A stretch of 64,000 bases of DNA from Hysterangium stoloniferum (GCA_015178975.1 WHVD01000034.1:620001-684000); one strand, 5' to 3'; positions 23,801-36,992 are shown, counted from the stretch's first letter. Numbers and translations: made by a program. The notes: generated by a model from the sequence alone, not told the origin.

Positions 23801-24578
23801 GAGCCCAGAGCATTTTAAGATTGACTCTCCTCACATGGGCAAGATGTCTCATTATATTTCAATCAATAAATGCTCCACACAGAACCCCATGGAGGAGGCT
23901 GAGGACCAGAGGTTATATGAAACGGTTTATGGATTAAGCACACAAGGACTAGGAAATAATATCAATGATGAATCAATTTTCATTTTTGCTTATTCTCCTC
24001 AACTAGAGGGTGATACAATCTCAGAGATAGAACCTAACTCAAACATGAATGAAGTGTTAGACATTTACATCTTGATATCAGATTGCAACTTCAAAAAAAG
24101 GGAGATTGGTTGAGTGCCCGTCATCAGAACTGTAAGGATCTGATAGGAAAAGAAGCCTCATCATCGTCTCTGATGTCTACTATAGAGGAAATCATTGACG
24201 AAGACGTATCAATCAATCAGTCTACAAATATCAGTAAGGGTTACATTATTGAGGACCCCTCTAGACAAGAAGGGCCAGAAGAGGAAAATTTCCCCTTCAA
24301 TCCAGGATCGCTACCTACTTTAATACCCTACAAAGATTTGGACTCAGGAACTGATGTCCCTGCTACAGGAACCACCTTACTAAACCAGACAGCAGATGGA
24401 TACAGAGAGATGCCAAGCTAGCATTACAAAAAGAAAGCAAGAGACCTAAGATTCAATACCCTCGATCCAGCTGGCTAATGAAGGAGGACACGACCATTGT
24501 TTATTGAAAAAGGGATCCTCCCAGCAGTTACTCCAGTATAGGAATCTCAGTGTTACATGTGTATAGGCATGTTGGAAG
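20832..24578 (+). mobile_element. Ty3/Gypsy family D, 5' LTR plus gag, plus strand
   Basis: The LTR at 20832-21405 (TGTGAGAGG to CTCTTAACA) is followed by degraded gag (about 21594-24400). Recognisable parts are the segment around LTGNAKIWWSTLDCEHHTEF near 23150-23205 and a CCHC knuckle (CWICGSPEHFKID) near 23797. The same gag is found on the minus strand at 30.4-31.8 kb. The copy ends abruptly at about 24578. It is heavily broken, with many interruptions. Confidence 0.75.
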
Positions 24579-24582
24579 CTCA

Positions 24583-25085
24583 GTGTGAAGAGTGGTGGAA
24601 GTTCTAACTGTTCTATATACGAAGAATATTGACCGTTTAGGTATGACACAACGATGTATTGACTATCTAAATCTAATACAGGCCAAATGTGTATTGACTA
24701 TGTAGTTCAATACAGTTAAGAGGATTAGCTTTCCTAAGTAGAATAGATAGCTAAGGCGAAATAAAGAGAATCAACTTTGGAGTTCAATTATGAATGACTA
24801 CTTGAGTGTTTAAGGAAATAACAAGAGAGTTGAATAAACAGAGTAGCGTGGATATAGTCCACGTGGATCGAGATAACCGATTGAGTTTCAACTAGTGTAG
24901 TTCGAAACTATGATTGCACTGGTAGTTAAAGCCCATCTGTGACGGTGGAGACAATACCTCAATCACAACTTGCAGGACACTAAATGGGTGTCTGGGCAAG
25001 TCATGGTTACAAGGTAAAAAGTGTCTGAGTTCTAACTATCAGTGCTAGAATACATACAGTAGGTCTGGCACGTATACACCCACAC
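24583..25085 (-). repeat. LTR of family D, minus orientation
   Basis: Outer edge TGTGAAGAGTGGTGGAAGTTC at 24583. It matches 18478-18950 in the same orientation and 20838-21400 inverted. It may be the 3' LTR of the following minus-strand element, but the sequence beside that element's primer site (32496 onward) does not look the same, so the pairing is uncertain. Confidence 0.6.
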
Positions 25086-28000
25086 CAAGTGTCAGAGGAC
25101 AGGGGCGCCACTTTTGGGACAGGGCCTGTCCATGTAGGATATGTGGACGAAGAGGCCTCCCCCAAGTGCTCGACAATCTCTGTTCGAGGTGGTGGGGAAG
25201 GAGGAACCATCATTTGGGGTCGAGGTATCCTTTTAAAGTTGGGAAGTTGGGGTCTGGGGAGAGGGGTATATGGAGTGAAAACAGCTCCACTTCCTGAGCT
25301 GGTGGAGGTTCCTGCTGTGTTATCCTGCAGGGTGGAGTGCATCGATGATGACATCCCAGAATTACCTGTACAGTGCTTGATGTTTTCAGTATGAGACGAT
25401 GTGGTAGAAGTATTGATAGGTTGGGGTCACGGTATTCTTTTGAAGTTGGGGAACCTGGGTTTGGGTTGTTGTTCCTGTGACATAGCATACTGACTTGCAA
25501 GGTTGACGTGGAGGGAAGAGACAGGGGGATAAAAATTTCTTTAGCGGATTTACGTATTTTATATTAATTTTAAGCTCCACTTGGTTATTGAGGTGAAAGG
25601 CCGAGGGGGATGAATAATGAAGGGTAGAGTTAAAAGTAATAAACAGTGTTTTTGTTGTGAAAAGGTGAAATGATCATTAGATTCGATAAATAGTTTTGTA
25701 AGCTCTGAGGAGAGTGGGGGCATTACAAAGGTCATTGCCATTTAACCAAGTGTCCTCTTCTGGTCCATATCCTTTCCATCGAACTTGGAAAAGGAGTTGA
25801 TTTTGATGCTTTTTGTGTCCCACTATAGCCTCTACTTTGTACTCCTCATTGTTACGGTCTAGTTCCCAAGGGTTTTCGAGTAGCACCCTTGATCCAAATT
25901 CCTTGGGGGAGAGATGGTACTTTTTAAGATGGTCTCAGTTGATCATGGGGTGTATTTGATATTCCAAGGGAATGTGGAGTCAAAAGACCTGAGGATTGAT
26001 CTTCTCCAAGACTTCGAATGGTCCTATCTGTCTTTGTATGAGTTTCCTCCCAGGTCCTTTGGCTTCGACAAGCTCGAGAGAATGAGGATTGATTAGAACA
26101 TAATCTCCTTCTGAGATATCTTCCACCGATCTCCTTTTCTTATTGTAGCTGCGAGCTTGCCATTCTTGTGCTCGCGCAATCGAATCTCATGCCACCTGTC
26201 GATGGTTTTCCAGTTCTAAGATCCATTGGTTGGCTAAGGGGCTATCTGACAATTCTCTGGGAACTACGGGGTCATCCCCTCCTAGGCAGTGAGACATTCC
26301 TCTTGGTAAGTATCCCATCAGCAAAAAGGCCAGTGTGTAGCTTGTTGAACTCTGAACCATCAAATTGTAGGTATGGGCCACTACTTGAGTCCATTTAGAC
26401 CATTCCTCTTTCAAAGAAGCACAGTACACTCTGAGCATTTGCTCAATGATAGCATTGGTGTTCTCCATTTGACTGTCAGTTTGAGGATGATGGGATGAGG
26501 ATACCACGAGGGTGCTTCCGGATACCTTGCAGACCTCTCTCCAGAACCTACAGGTCCATCTCTTGTCTTGATTACAGATTATCCTTGAGGGTAAGCCAAA
26601 GGGAGCGGCTACTTTATTCACAAAAATGTGTGCGAATCCTTCTGCAGATAAATCTGAGGTCGTGGGCTCACAAATTAAGAAACACATGAGTTTATCCACA
26701 GCGACAAAGATGGCAGAGTAAGCACCCTCTGCAGAAGGTAGCAATCTGGGAATCAGGTCCATTGAGACAACCTCAAATGGCCTTAAGGGTACATCTGTGG
26801 GTTGAAGAGCTCCTTGTCGAGCAGAATGATCAACCTTAGTTTTCTGGCATATGTCACAGCTGCGAGCATATGCCACGCAGTCCTGCAACATCCTCGGCCA
26901 GAAAAACTGGTCCTTCATCAGCTGAAAAAGTCTGTGACTGCCTGCATGAGCTCCTTTGAAGGGATTGTCATGTATCAATTTGAGTATGGTCGATGTCATG
27001 CTGCTAGGTATGCAGATTCGACTTTTCCAGTCTGAATCTCAAAAGAACAATAGCTTATTCTTGCTGATGAAATAGTGCAAAGGGGTAGCTACCATGTTTG
27101 GGGAAATGGGATTGGCAGTGTAATGATTTCTGAAGGTGGGATCTTTCTGATATCTGTCATGAAGTTCCTGAGCATAATTCTTGTCAATTTCTATAAGCAA
27201 TTGGGGATTCGAGAGAGTAAAGTTTGCCTCATCAATTTCATCATTTCTGGGGAGGTTGTGCAGATCCCATTTCGTTTAGGGGACCTCCTCCATCGTTCCA
27301 ATCAGTTCAACTAACTCGTGATGAGTGAGAAAGACGGCCTTTCTGCTGGTTTGTTCTCCCATAATGTCTCGTTGTCATTCCGGTTGTAAGAATCCACTAC
27401 GATTGGTAAGAGGTCATCTCTTGCAGGGCTAGTGCAGTCAGGTACTCGAGGGAGTCTAGACAGTCAGTCAACATTGCTGTGTATTCGTCCCAGTCAATGT
27501 AGGATTTCCAGACCAGGGTATGCAGTGTATACCGCCCCCCATGCGCCCAGTCAATGATTGGTGTTCTCGTAAGATCTGGCCCATTGTAATGCCGCATGGT
27601 CGGTGATCAGAAGTATATGTTCTCCTTCGATAAAGGGCTGGAAATGGACTAGTCCCTCCTTAGTGGCTAACGCCTCTCACTCCATGGCTGAGTAGTTACA
27701 TTCTGCTTTCTTGAGCATGTGGCTCCAATAGGCAATGATGCACTCAACAGTGACACTGGTGTTGTCAAAATCTGAGGCCTAGGAATCTGTCCAAGTGAAT
27801 TCCGGCTCCTTGGTTTTATAATGAGTGACGAAAATGGGCACACCTCGAGATTGATCAAAGGCTGATCTTGCTTGAGCATAGATTTTGGTGTCTTTTAGAT
27901 CCTTGAGCATCATTTTCTGTATTTGTTGGAGACAACATCCCAATGTGAAGTCCGAAGCATCCATTTATAGCTGATAAGGCATGCCGCTCATGGGGTGTCC

Positions 28001-31000
28001 AAGTACTGGAGCAGAGCTCAATGCAAATTTGATATCTTCAAAGGCTCGGGCATGTTCAGAATCCCAAGTCCAATGGACTCCTTTCTTTAAGAGGTTGAAG
28101 AGTGGAGCAACAGTCCAGGAATAAAATGGTATGTAAGCAGAGAAGTACAGAACCAACCTGAGGAAATGTTGAAGATCTGCTATCTTGGTAGGTGTAGCTA
28201 GTTCTAGTATGGCAGTGACCTTTTCTTGATAGGTCGAAAAACCGAGTCTAGACACCTTATGTCCTAGTAATATAATTGAGTTATACCCAGCATAGCACTT
28301 TTTTGGTGAGAGGGTGATTCCCACTGCAATTACATATGGCTTGTAGGACCTGGTCTAAATGCTCTAAATGATCGTCCCATGTCTTAGAAGAGATCACGAT
28401 GTCATCAATATAAACTAGGCAGAATATCTATAAGTAGGGTGCAAGTATGGTTTGCATAGCTCTCTGGAATATAGAGGGTCCATTATGGAGTCCAAAGGGC
28501 ATTCTCCTGAATTGCCACAGTCCTCGGTGGGATCTGAAGGCAGTCTTCAGTTTGTCTTCTTCTAACATTTCGAGTTGGGTAAAGCCGGCTAATGCATCAA
28601 AGGAAGATAGGATGTTGGATCCTGAAAGTACTTGCATTATTTCAGACTGGCATGGCAATGGGAATTCATCGGGAACTGTTAGGCTGTTCAACTTCCTATA
28701 GTCAATCACCACTCATGGTTTCCCATTGCGATAGACGACGAAGGCTGGTGCCTCCCCCAAGGACTCTTCGACGGTTCGATTACTCCCTGTTGAAACCAGG
28801 TATCAATGACCTTCCTATTGGCTGGGGAAGTTGGAAACATTGGCATCAAAATAGGTTGCATGCCTTCCTTCAACGGGACACTGACTCCAACACCCACTTG
28901 TCCTAAATTCCTGTCTACTCCAAAGGCTTGAACATTCTTAGTCAAGACCAACTCCAAGTGAGAGGAGACGTCAGTAGGAATGTCAGGTCCTAAGTTAACC
29001 AACTTATGTAGTCCTCCGAATGAAATGTTTCCATGGTGGCAATCTCTGAAGTTTTAAGGCCTGCTGGGTCGAAATCATCTGCGAGTTCCCATTCTGGGGA
29101 CTGTCCGGAAGGTCAAGGGTTAAGGACACACTCCTCTTCTATTCTTGATAGGCTCTCTATGAGGTGAGTGATCTTGGTTGCCATTGACCGCATTGATTCC
29201 TTCTCAGTTGAAGATCTAGGTGTCTGAGCCCATTTGTTTGCATTGTGAATTAATCCCACAGTTTCCCCTCACCTAATGATTCTTGATGTCAAAGAGGGAT
29301 TAGCAAGAGGTATTGTGGCATGTTCCCTAGAAATAGCAGTGGTGGGAGTGGCTAGTATACTTCCATTGTCATTCTGCAAGACAACTCCCTCGATTATCCA
29401 TTGGTCACCGATAAGATCTCCGACATAGATTGGTACTAATTGAGCTGATTCCGGTTCTATAGTACAATCCTGTAGGGCTCATGTGACTCTTTCAGTATGC
29501 ACCCCTTTGTCTGGTTTGGAAGTCAATTCAGGTGAGTCGCTGGTTTGTTCCCCAAGGGGAATCTTGCTAATCGAGAAGGCTAAATGCTGCAGCTCTTTGG
29601 AGGAACTGGCTGGGATGGACCCCGCCCTCCCTGGTAGAATCAATCTAGAGCCCAACAGCTGGTCTCGTAGCATCCCGATCTCATAGTTCATGTGAAAGTC
29701 CTCCCCAAGAAGAATAGGTACAGTCATGCCTCAGACAATGTACATTTCAGCAGTAAATTTAAGGAGCGTACCAGTTTCATCTTCAAGGTAAATGGGGACA
29801 TTGACGTATCCTAAGACTTTAGCATTACCAGTAAGCTGAATGAGGTGCAACTTGAGTCCTTGCTTGAGCTTGGGGCAGTCTTCTAGTTCCTTATAGAAAT
29901 CCCTGAAATTAAGGAGAGGTTGGCCCCAGTGTCCAGCCTGATTTTGATAGGATTAGAGGCTTCTGAGTTCCCTATGTGTCCGTAGACATGTAATGCCAAG
30001 ATCCCAATACTGGAGTATCCACCCAGGGATCCCTTCTGTGGTAAATGATGGTCGAATCCTCCTTCATAAGCCGACTGGATCGAGGGTATTGGACCTTGGG
30101 TCTTTTGCTTTCCTTTCTTGCAGCCAGTTTGACGTCCCTCCTAACGCATCTACCGTAAGGTACCTTGGGTGTAGCATTCAGAACGGAGTCGTCTGCTTCA
30201 GAGTCTGAATCCTCATAAGGAATTAGGGTAGGTAACTGTCCTGGATTGAAGGGGAAGTTCTCCTCCTTCAATCCCTCCAACTCAGAGGGGTCTTCTATAA
30301 TGTAGGTCTGACTTATTTCCTTAGATTGGTTTGCAGATACTTCCTTGTCGATGATTTCCTCAATGGTAGGAGGTTCAGGTTGCAATAAGGCTTCCATCTC
30401 AGTCAGACCTTTCCGGTTCTGACAATGAGCGTCCAGCCAGTCTCCTTTCTTGAGGAAATCACAGTCTGATATAGAGACATAGAACTTGTGACACTTCATT
30501 CTCATTTGAAGGTGAACTCACGTCTAAAACAATGTCATCCTCTGATTGAGGAAGGTAGACAGAAATGGAAATCAATTCCTCATCAACATTATGTACTTCT
30601 CCCTGTATGCTTAATCCATAAACCATTTCATAAGCCCTCTGATCCTCCGCCTCCTCAGTTGGGTTCTTCATGGAGCATTTGTTAATAGAGATGTAATGCA
30701 ACATCCTACCTGTGTGAGGGCAGTCGATCTTAAAATGCTCCAAACTCCCACAAATCCAGCACTCCTTCGGAGGTTTAGCGATGCTTCTCTTGTCACTTCA
30801 TTCGAAGAAGGACTTGCCGTGTTTCTTACCTTGTTTCATGTTAGATCTCCTAGGGACGGTTTTATCTTCAGCTTTGCTGAGAAGGAGGTGACCACGATTG
30901 GTGAAGTGGATTCTCCTAAGTGTTCTTCCTCATGCCAGGGGTCTGACTCTTCCTGTTTGGCAATCATGACTCTGGGCTTCTGAAACCGGTAATGTTCCCG

Positions 31001-32496
31001 ATGTGTTTGGACCCAAGCATTAATCAGAGCTTCTTGTAGATTGTTAGTATAAGTCTGCAAGTCGATGGGTTGTCCTTGTAGAAGGTAAAGTCATTCCATG
31101 GGCAGCATCAGGATGAGTCTGCACATTTCATCCTTTCGATTTTGGTGGAACCCATACAGGAATCGATAAAGTTTAATTCTCCATTGAATGTAGTGAACGG
31201 GTGTCTCATTATCATGGCTGACCTGTTGAAAGTTCATAGCTTCCCATTCTAAGGCTAAGGATTCATGCCAATGAGTTCCAAGTAATCCCTCTACAATGCC
31301 CCAAAGGAATGACCCGTGAGATAAACTGAATTCAGTGTGATGTTCACGGTCCAGGGTGCTCCACCAGACCTTAGCATTGCCAGTGAGTCGTCTTGGCAGA
31401 GTGACTCCTAACAACATGATCATGGAGTCTGATACCTCCGAGAGACTCATGATATCCATGATGTAGTCCAAAGCCTTGGATTGAGTTCCATCGTATTCAG
31501 GAAGGTCAGACCATTTTATCTTGATGTCATTGGTGTTAAGAGTAATCTTCTTATCCTTAGGTAAGTCATTGATAAACGTGCTGGCTCGAGGCTGTGTTGG
31601 AGTTTGAAAGGGGGAATTAGGTACTCTGCCATGACACCCCCCACATCCTGAATTCCCTCCATAGTCTGAATCATTCAAACTCCTGGATGAAGTGTTATGG
31701 GGTCCTCCTGGTGGCAGAAAAGGATTCAAGGTGATTGGCAGAGAATGGCGGGGATCATCTGGATTCAGCAATCCTCGACCAGTGACCTGACCAGCTATAC
31801 CCTCAGTGAATGTGGTAGAGAAGGAGGGTCAACCCTTGCTGGTGACCGATCAATTCCTAACCATGGGCTGTTCATCACTGAAGTTGGGGCTATCCCAAGT
31901 TCTTTTGAATGTGATGTGAGAGTGATGAATCCCTGGTGGGGTGTAGGGCTGGGTTCCATCACAATTCTTCTCTCAATTTTGGTCGTATTCAAAGGCCAAC
32001 GTGGCTGAGGCTGATGGAAAGGAGCACAGACTTCAATCCTTTTTTCCTGAAGGCAATCTATCACTTCCATCCTCATATTCAATGGGAAATCCTCCAGAAT
32101 GACAGGACAATTGAGTGAATGGAGGAAACGAGTATCAAAAGACCCATTTAGGTTGTGAACGAACGAATTAGTCATGGAGATAGGCGAATTGGGCACTTGA
32201 ATCAAATTATTATAAGGGTGTGTGCAACTGGGATGGCCTTCTTTCCTGCCATCGGGAGTCTCAACTTCCACTTAGTGGGAAAGTGTCCCTGCACTCCACA
32301 CCCAAGCAGCTTGGGTCATGAGATAAGTTACGGGTGGTTGCTATCTGTTGTTGAACATCACAGTCCATGGAAACCTCCCCATATTACTGCCATAAAACCC
32401 TGGTGCAGTGGACTGCTGCTGCCACAGCCGCTAACCAGTTGCCTTTAGTGATGATTATTCCTTTCATGCTCTAGCTCCTTGGCCATGATACCACTT
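25086..32496 (-). mobile_element. Ty3/Gypsy chromovirus, minus strand, all domains recognisable
   Basis: From right to left on the minus strand: a primer site TGGTATCATGGCC at 32493-32481; gag about 32270-30700; CCHC knuckle near 30750; a protease region about 29480-29730 with GEDF; reverse transcriptase about 28960-28300 (FGLHNGPSIFQRAM near 28490); RNase H about 28000-27400; integrase about 26999-26187 with a zinc domain and ASSHHPQTDSQMENTNAI; a chromodomain at 25886-25740 (QVRWKGYGPEEDTW); and a proline-rich tail to 25086. It has the full set of parts but is heavily broken, on the order of a dozen interruptions. Same gag family as the element at 20832-24578. Confidence 0.88.
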
Positions 32497-32782
32497 GTTG
32501 GCAAAAATATAAATTCCTCTCCACCCCTCATTGCCTTCTGTCATGATTTGGTGGTGAGTGAGATATAAAGGAAAAGGCAGAGGCTCTTAAAGGCCATTTT
32601 CACTTCCCATGGAATAGCTGGGCAAGGATCGTGTGAGTCTGACAGTCAGACAAGTACGGTACAACAAAGACAGTGTGCCACCCAACACCTTGTGCTCTTC
32701 AGGCTGTAACATGGTGCTGTACCCAGCTGTACTGCAGACTGAATCATAGTGGTTCTGGATGCCTGCAGCACCACCAACTTCA

Positions 32783-33116
32783 ACTGTCTGGAGTGAGCTG
32801 CATGCATTCCACAATGCAGCTAAACTGTCTATATTGAGTTGTATGCAAACTATGGCACAGCTAAACTGTCTGTACTGAGCTGCACACATTCCACAACATA
32901 GCTACACTGTCTGTATTGAGCTGCATGCATTCCACAATGTAGTGAAACAGTCTGTACTGAGCTGCATGCATTCCACAATGCAGCTACACTGTCTGTGTTG
33001 AGCTGCGTGCATTCCACAATGCAGCCAAACTGTCTGTAATGAGCTGCATGCATTCCACAATGCAGCTAAACTGTCTGAATTGAGCTGCACACATTCCACA
33101 AATGCAGCTAAACTGT
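32783..33116 (+). repeat. 41-bp minisatellite, about eight copies, each with a hairpin
   Basis: The unit starts GAGCTGCATGCATTCCACAA. Copies are spaced exactly 41 bp apart in the right half (for example 32921, 32962, 33003, 33044, 33085). Each unit holds AGCTGCAT and ATGCAGCT as inverted arms 10 bp apart. Because 41 is not a multiple of three, the open frames across it are artefacts. Confidence 0.92.
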
Positions 33117-33586
33117 GGATTTCTCAAGAGTTTGCCTTAAACCCTGGTATAATTTCAGGGATTGGAGTCTTCTATTGCCCCAGGTTTCTTTAGTTGGTGA
33201 TGTTGCAGTGTTGACCCCTTGTGATGCTCCTGGGTTCATGAAACAAATTTGTTTTGCCTGGTGAAGCATCTGCCATAGGTCTCCCCTCCTCAGAGTTACT
33301 GCCATTTAGTAACTGGTGCCTGTGTGCCATCAACTGGGCTATCTCCCCACCATTGCTAACAGCATTGTTGGTGGTACTACTGAATGTTCTGGGATCCCAG
33401 CCACCCCAGGTGTTATCGCCCCAAACCCCACCCCTGCATGAGGTAAGTGCTTCTCTCCACCCAGGTTAATATCCAAGTGCACAAAGACCCATCATGGCAA
33501 GGATCTAGTGTGAGATCTAAATAATTAGAAATGTTTTTTAAAAAAAATGATAATGCATCAATTGAGCATAAAATTTTAAAGACTAG
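33117..33586. other. Degraded repeat DNA, no gene seen
   Basis: CpG-poor, with short open frames and no recognised domain. It ends at a sharp change to CpG-rich DNA near 33587, which marks the edge of the gene island. The stretch 32497-32782 is similar in character and may be LTR of the minus-strand element. Confidence 0.4.
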
Positions 33587-33733
33587 AGCGACAGAGTCGT
33601 CGCAGAAAACAAAAGACGTGAGAATCCTTCGTACGCTCGGCTGGACGTTGAGTGCCGAACTTCTCCCGGCATGCCCGGGATCATGCGGCACTCTTACTAG
33701 TCCCCAAAACTTGCCCCAAAGATTTGGCCGTGC

Positions 33734-33746
33734 CACGTGATATAAT
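33734..33746 (+). promoter_or_regulatory. CACGTG and TATA-like site upstream of PIG-A
   Basis: CACGTGATATAA lies about 90 bp before the proposed start codon at 33827, in the first CpG-rich stretch after the repeats. CACGTG is a known bHLH-type binding site in fungi. Its use here is inference. Confidence 0.3.
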
Positions 33747-33826
33747 CCTCCCTGGCTTACATAAAGGGGGGTCGGTTCTTGAGTGCCCAATCTTATTGCC
33801 AAACAACTAGGCTGGGGCAAGCGGTG

Positions 33827-35655
33827 ATGACCAACATAGCGTATGTTCCCAAACAAAAGTCAAAATAAATCCGGCTCACCGGTTTATCAGATTGATATCC
33901 GATTTTTTTCACCCAAATGTTGGCGGCGTAGAGAATCACATTTATATGTTAGGAGTGAATTTGCTCAAACGAGGACACAAGGTCATTTTACATTGATTTC
34001 ATCCCACAATTCGTTCGATGTAAGGTTAACAAACATATGCAGGTTATTGTTGTCACGCATTCACGTCCTCCAGACCGTGTCGGTATCCGTTGGCTCGTTC
34101 CAGGTCTCAAAGTATATTATATCCCCTTCCTCGCTATCGCCTCATCCGCTACTCTTCCGAACTTCTTCACCTTTCTTCCGTACTACCGCACTATCATCCT
34201 AAGGGAACGCATAAAATTAATTCACGCACATGCTAGTCTATCACCGTTCGGTCATGAGGGGATTCTACATGCCTATCTAATGGATGTCCGCACAGTCTTC
34301 ACAGACCACAGCCTTTTTGGATTTGCTGATGCCGCTTCCATATTAACTAACAAGCTCATGGAAGCGACTTTGCGAAATGTGGACGCTGTAATTTGCGTTT
34401 CATACACAGGGTAATTCAAGGTCTACTTTCTATTTTATCTGGCTAAGTTGATTATACAGTCGAGAGAATACGGTCCTCAGAGCCGCCATATCGCCCTCTA
34501 TCGTGCACGTCATACCCAATGCCCTAATTGCGGAGCAATTTCGCCCCTCGGAAATCCCTCCCGCCACAGACATCAGTGGGTTCATTCGAGCTTTTCCCGT
34601 ATTTATCTGATCTGTTTGCCGAAATAAGTCACAATCGTGGTAATATCCCGTCTTGCGTACAGGAAAGGCGTCGATCTCTTAGTCGCCACCGCTCCGCGGG
34701 TCTGTGCGCGTTTTCCAAATGTAAGATTCATCGTAGGTTGGTCCTATATCGCGTTTATTTTGAGGTCTATCCGATACTATCGTTTTTGTCAGGCGGCGAT
34801 GGGCCTAAACTCATTGATCTTTTGCAAATGCGAGAGAGACATTTGTTACAGGATCGTATATTACTACTTGGCTCAGTGAAACATTCAGATGTCAGAGGGG
34901 TGAGGTCAATCATACATGAGTTAAATGCGTCGACTTTTCTTTCTCTCCAGGTTTTGACCAAAGGGTCTATTTTTTTGAATACATCCCTGACGGAATCATT
35001 CGGTATAGCGATTTTAGAGGCTGCGTGCGCGGGCCTTTATGTGGTCAGCACCCGTGTCGGTGGTGTACCAGAAGTGTTGCCGGAGGATATGATTTCATTC
35101 GCAAATCCGGAAGAAGATGGTGCGTTCTTATAAGTAAAATGCTGTCTCCAAATTCAACATTTATCAAAAGATGTTGTCCGCGCCCTATCCGAGGCCATTT
35201 CCATTGTCTCTCAAGGAAGACATGATCCAATGAAAGCTCATGAACGTATGAGAGAATTCTACGATTGGGCCCACGTCGCCGAAAGAACAGAAGCAGTATA
35301 CAACCAAGTCTTGGCAACGGAACCTCAAGACCTTTGGACAAGGATCCAGCGGTAAGGAGTGCTGGCGTTCTATCCGAGAAATTATTTGTTTATTTCTTCA
35401 GAACTGTGTCCCTCGGACCCTTCGTTGGCCCGATTTATTTGGGCATGCTCGTTATGGCCTGGGTTTTCTTCAACGTTCTTGAATATTTGATGCCGCGTGA
35501 GGGACTCGATTATGTGGACCATGACTGGGACTTGCAAAGATTTCGTTCGGTAAGTAATCTACAATGCACTATTACTAGTACAGTTTCATGTGATACTCGT
35601 ATAGCTAGCACAAGACGCGCAACAACGTAATGCACGAGAAAATGACCCAAATTAA
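33827..35655 (+). CDS. PIGA: PIG-A/GPI3, catalytic subunit of GPI-GlcNAc transferase
   Basis: Transfers GlcNAc from UDP-GlcNAc to phosphatidylinositol at the cytosolic face of the ER, the first step of GPI anchor synthesis. Ten exons: 33827-33840, 33891-33981, 34043-34410, 34460-34575, 34629-34736, 34793-34899, 34951-35119, 35171-35351, 35402-35549 and 35605-35655. All phases agree and give 450 residues. Visible features are an N-terminal [63 protein letters not shown] and the glycosyltransferase family 4 motif [16 protein letters not shown]-terminal hydrophobic segment near residues 394-414 ([19 protein letters not shown]) is the expected membrane anchor. The first exon is only 14 nt and the second intron starts GTCATT, so these two junctions are the least certain. 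Its stop overlaps that of the convergent neighbour. Confidence 0.95.
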
Positions 35656-36992
35656 GGCCAGATAATTTGCATGATTCGTCTGCTCACGCCCGCTTTCTGC
35701 TCAAAAACTGTTATGCATTGTCCGCCAGCCTCTTCAATAGCCCTTTCAAAGCCCATGACCCCTCCGCCGACGCCAAAATATATGACCTTTGCTGCGACAA
35801 GACAGATTGGGCGGGGAGGGGGTTCCCCTCCCGCGTCTTGAGGTGCTCCAGTCTCGGTCCCGTGAGACACGCGAGATGAGGAGCGGAGGAGAGCGATGAA
35901 GCTGGGAAGACTGGCCATTCGGTAGATTGTCTCTGAAGAGAGAACCAGATCGTATCTGATGTCTTTTTCACGTATCCAAGTGTCCGTATCATTCCAAGAG
36001 CCACTTATGAAGTTAAGTCCAATGTTCCGGTCTTGTAGTGACGCCGTAAAGGCCGATAACAACTCGGGGGACAAAGCTAGTTCGCCCGCTTCTGAGAAAT
36101 TCAGCTCTAAAGCGTGCGGATCTTCTTGTGCGCGGTATGATTCTGAAGCAGGTGATGAGTCTGTCGTGTAAAATAACGTCCGGTCAATCAAAGCATTCAA
36201 TGAAAATTGATGGGTAGGTGTGCGTACACCATGCAAGAATCACATTCGGCAATGTCACCTGCAACGAAACTATAAGCTAAGATGTTTTATAATAATGTAT
36301 ATTCTCACTAGTTGCAAGACAACTGAGTTGTAATCCTGTAGATGAATGACCTTGCGAGATGATTGGTCGCTTGAGGACCCCACCTGAAATAATTTGTGCA
36401 GAAAAATGAGAGATGGGACAGCTGTCCCACATCCCACCTAATATCTCACCGTCAGTCGGTCTATATCTTAGATTAGTGTGTGCTCGAAAAATATCACCTC
36501 CAGTAAATTGCAGGGAGGATTCTTTAAACCAGGCTCCAGGGTGTGCAGATAAGCAGCAAGATCTATACTGCATTCCCATGTTTTCAGACCGCCTTCATAT
36601 ACCCCCGGAACAAGATCTGACGGTGCGTCGATAAATGTCAGTTTTTCAGATGCCTCCTGAGCTGATGACTCAGAAATTAGCTGAAACCGAGCATCAAATA
36701 GATCTCGTCGTAATAGCGTATAATGTTGGCCGTTTGGAAGGGGGATATTAAGGGGTGAGTAGGATATAAGTGAGGGAAGGTTGTCAATCTTTGGATAGTT
36801 GTAAAATTATAAGGATTTTGTCGCTCCCCGGAGAAAAAAAACACTTGCTAGGTCTTCGACTGTTGAAATTGTCAATGGTGGAGAACCGATAAATGGTATT
36901 TCTCCAGGATCTGCTTTAAATTCGCCTGTGTTGTCCTTCTGTGGGATAAAATCATCTTCTGTATCTTCGAGATCGAACTGAAACTTGAACAT
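35652..36992 (-). CDS. HPM1: Protein-histidine N-methyltransferase (HPM1/METTL18 family)
   Basis: SAM-dependent enzyme. Family members methylate a histidine of ribosomal protein uL3 and affect ribosome assembly and translation. Five exons on the minus strand: 36992-36843, 36788-36498, 36437-36309, 36258-36228 and 36160-35652, giving 369 residues. Family hallmarks are the start MFKFQFDLED, DLVPGVYEGGLKTWECSIDL, the SAM-binding motif LEVGCGTAVPSL (split by an intron after LLE), LQDYNSVVLQLVTLPNVILA, YDLVLSSETIY and near the end KVIYFGVGGGV. The first intron has a weak donor (GTTTTT), chosen because it keeps the frame. The gene is convergent with PIG-A, with overlapping stop codons. Confidence 0.93.

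Noticed and set aside
32587-33099. Repetitive Cys-rich open frames across the 41-bp array (ACSSLQTV-type repeats)
   Set aside because: They arise from the tandem repeat being free of stops. The unit length is not a multiple of three, so no single frame is kept as a protein repeat.
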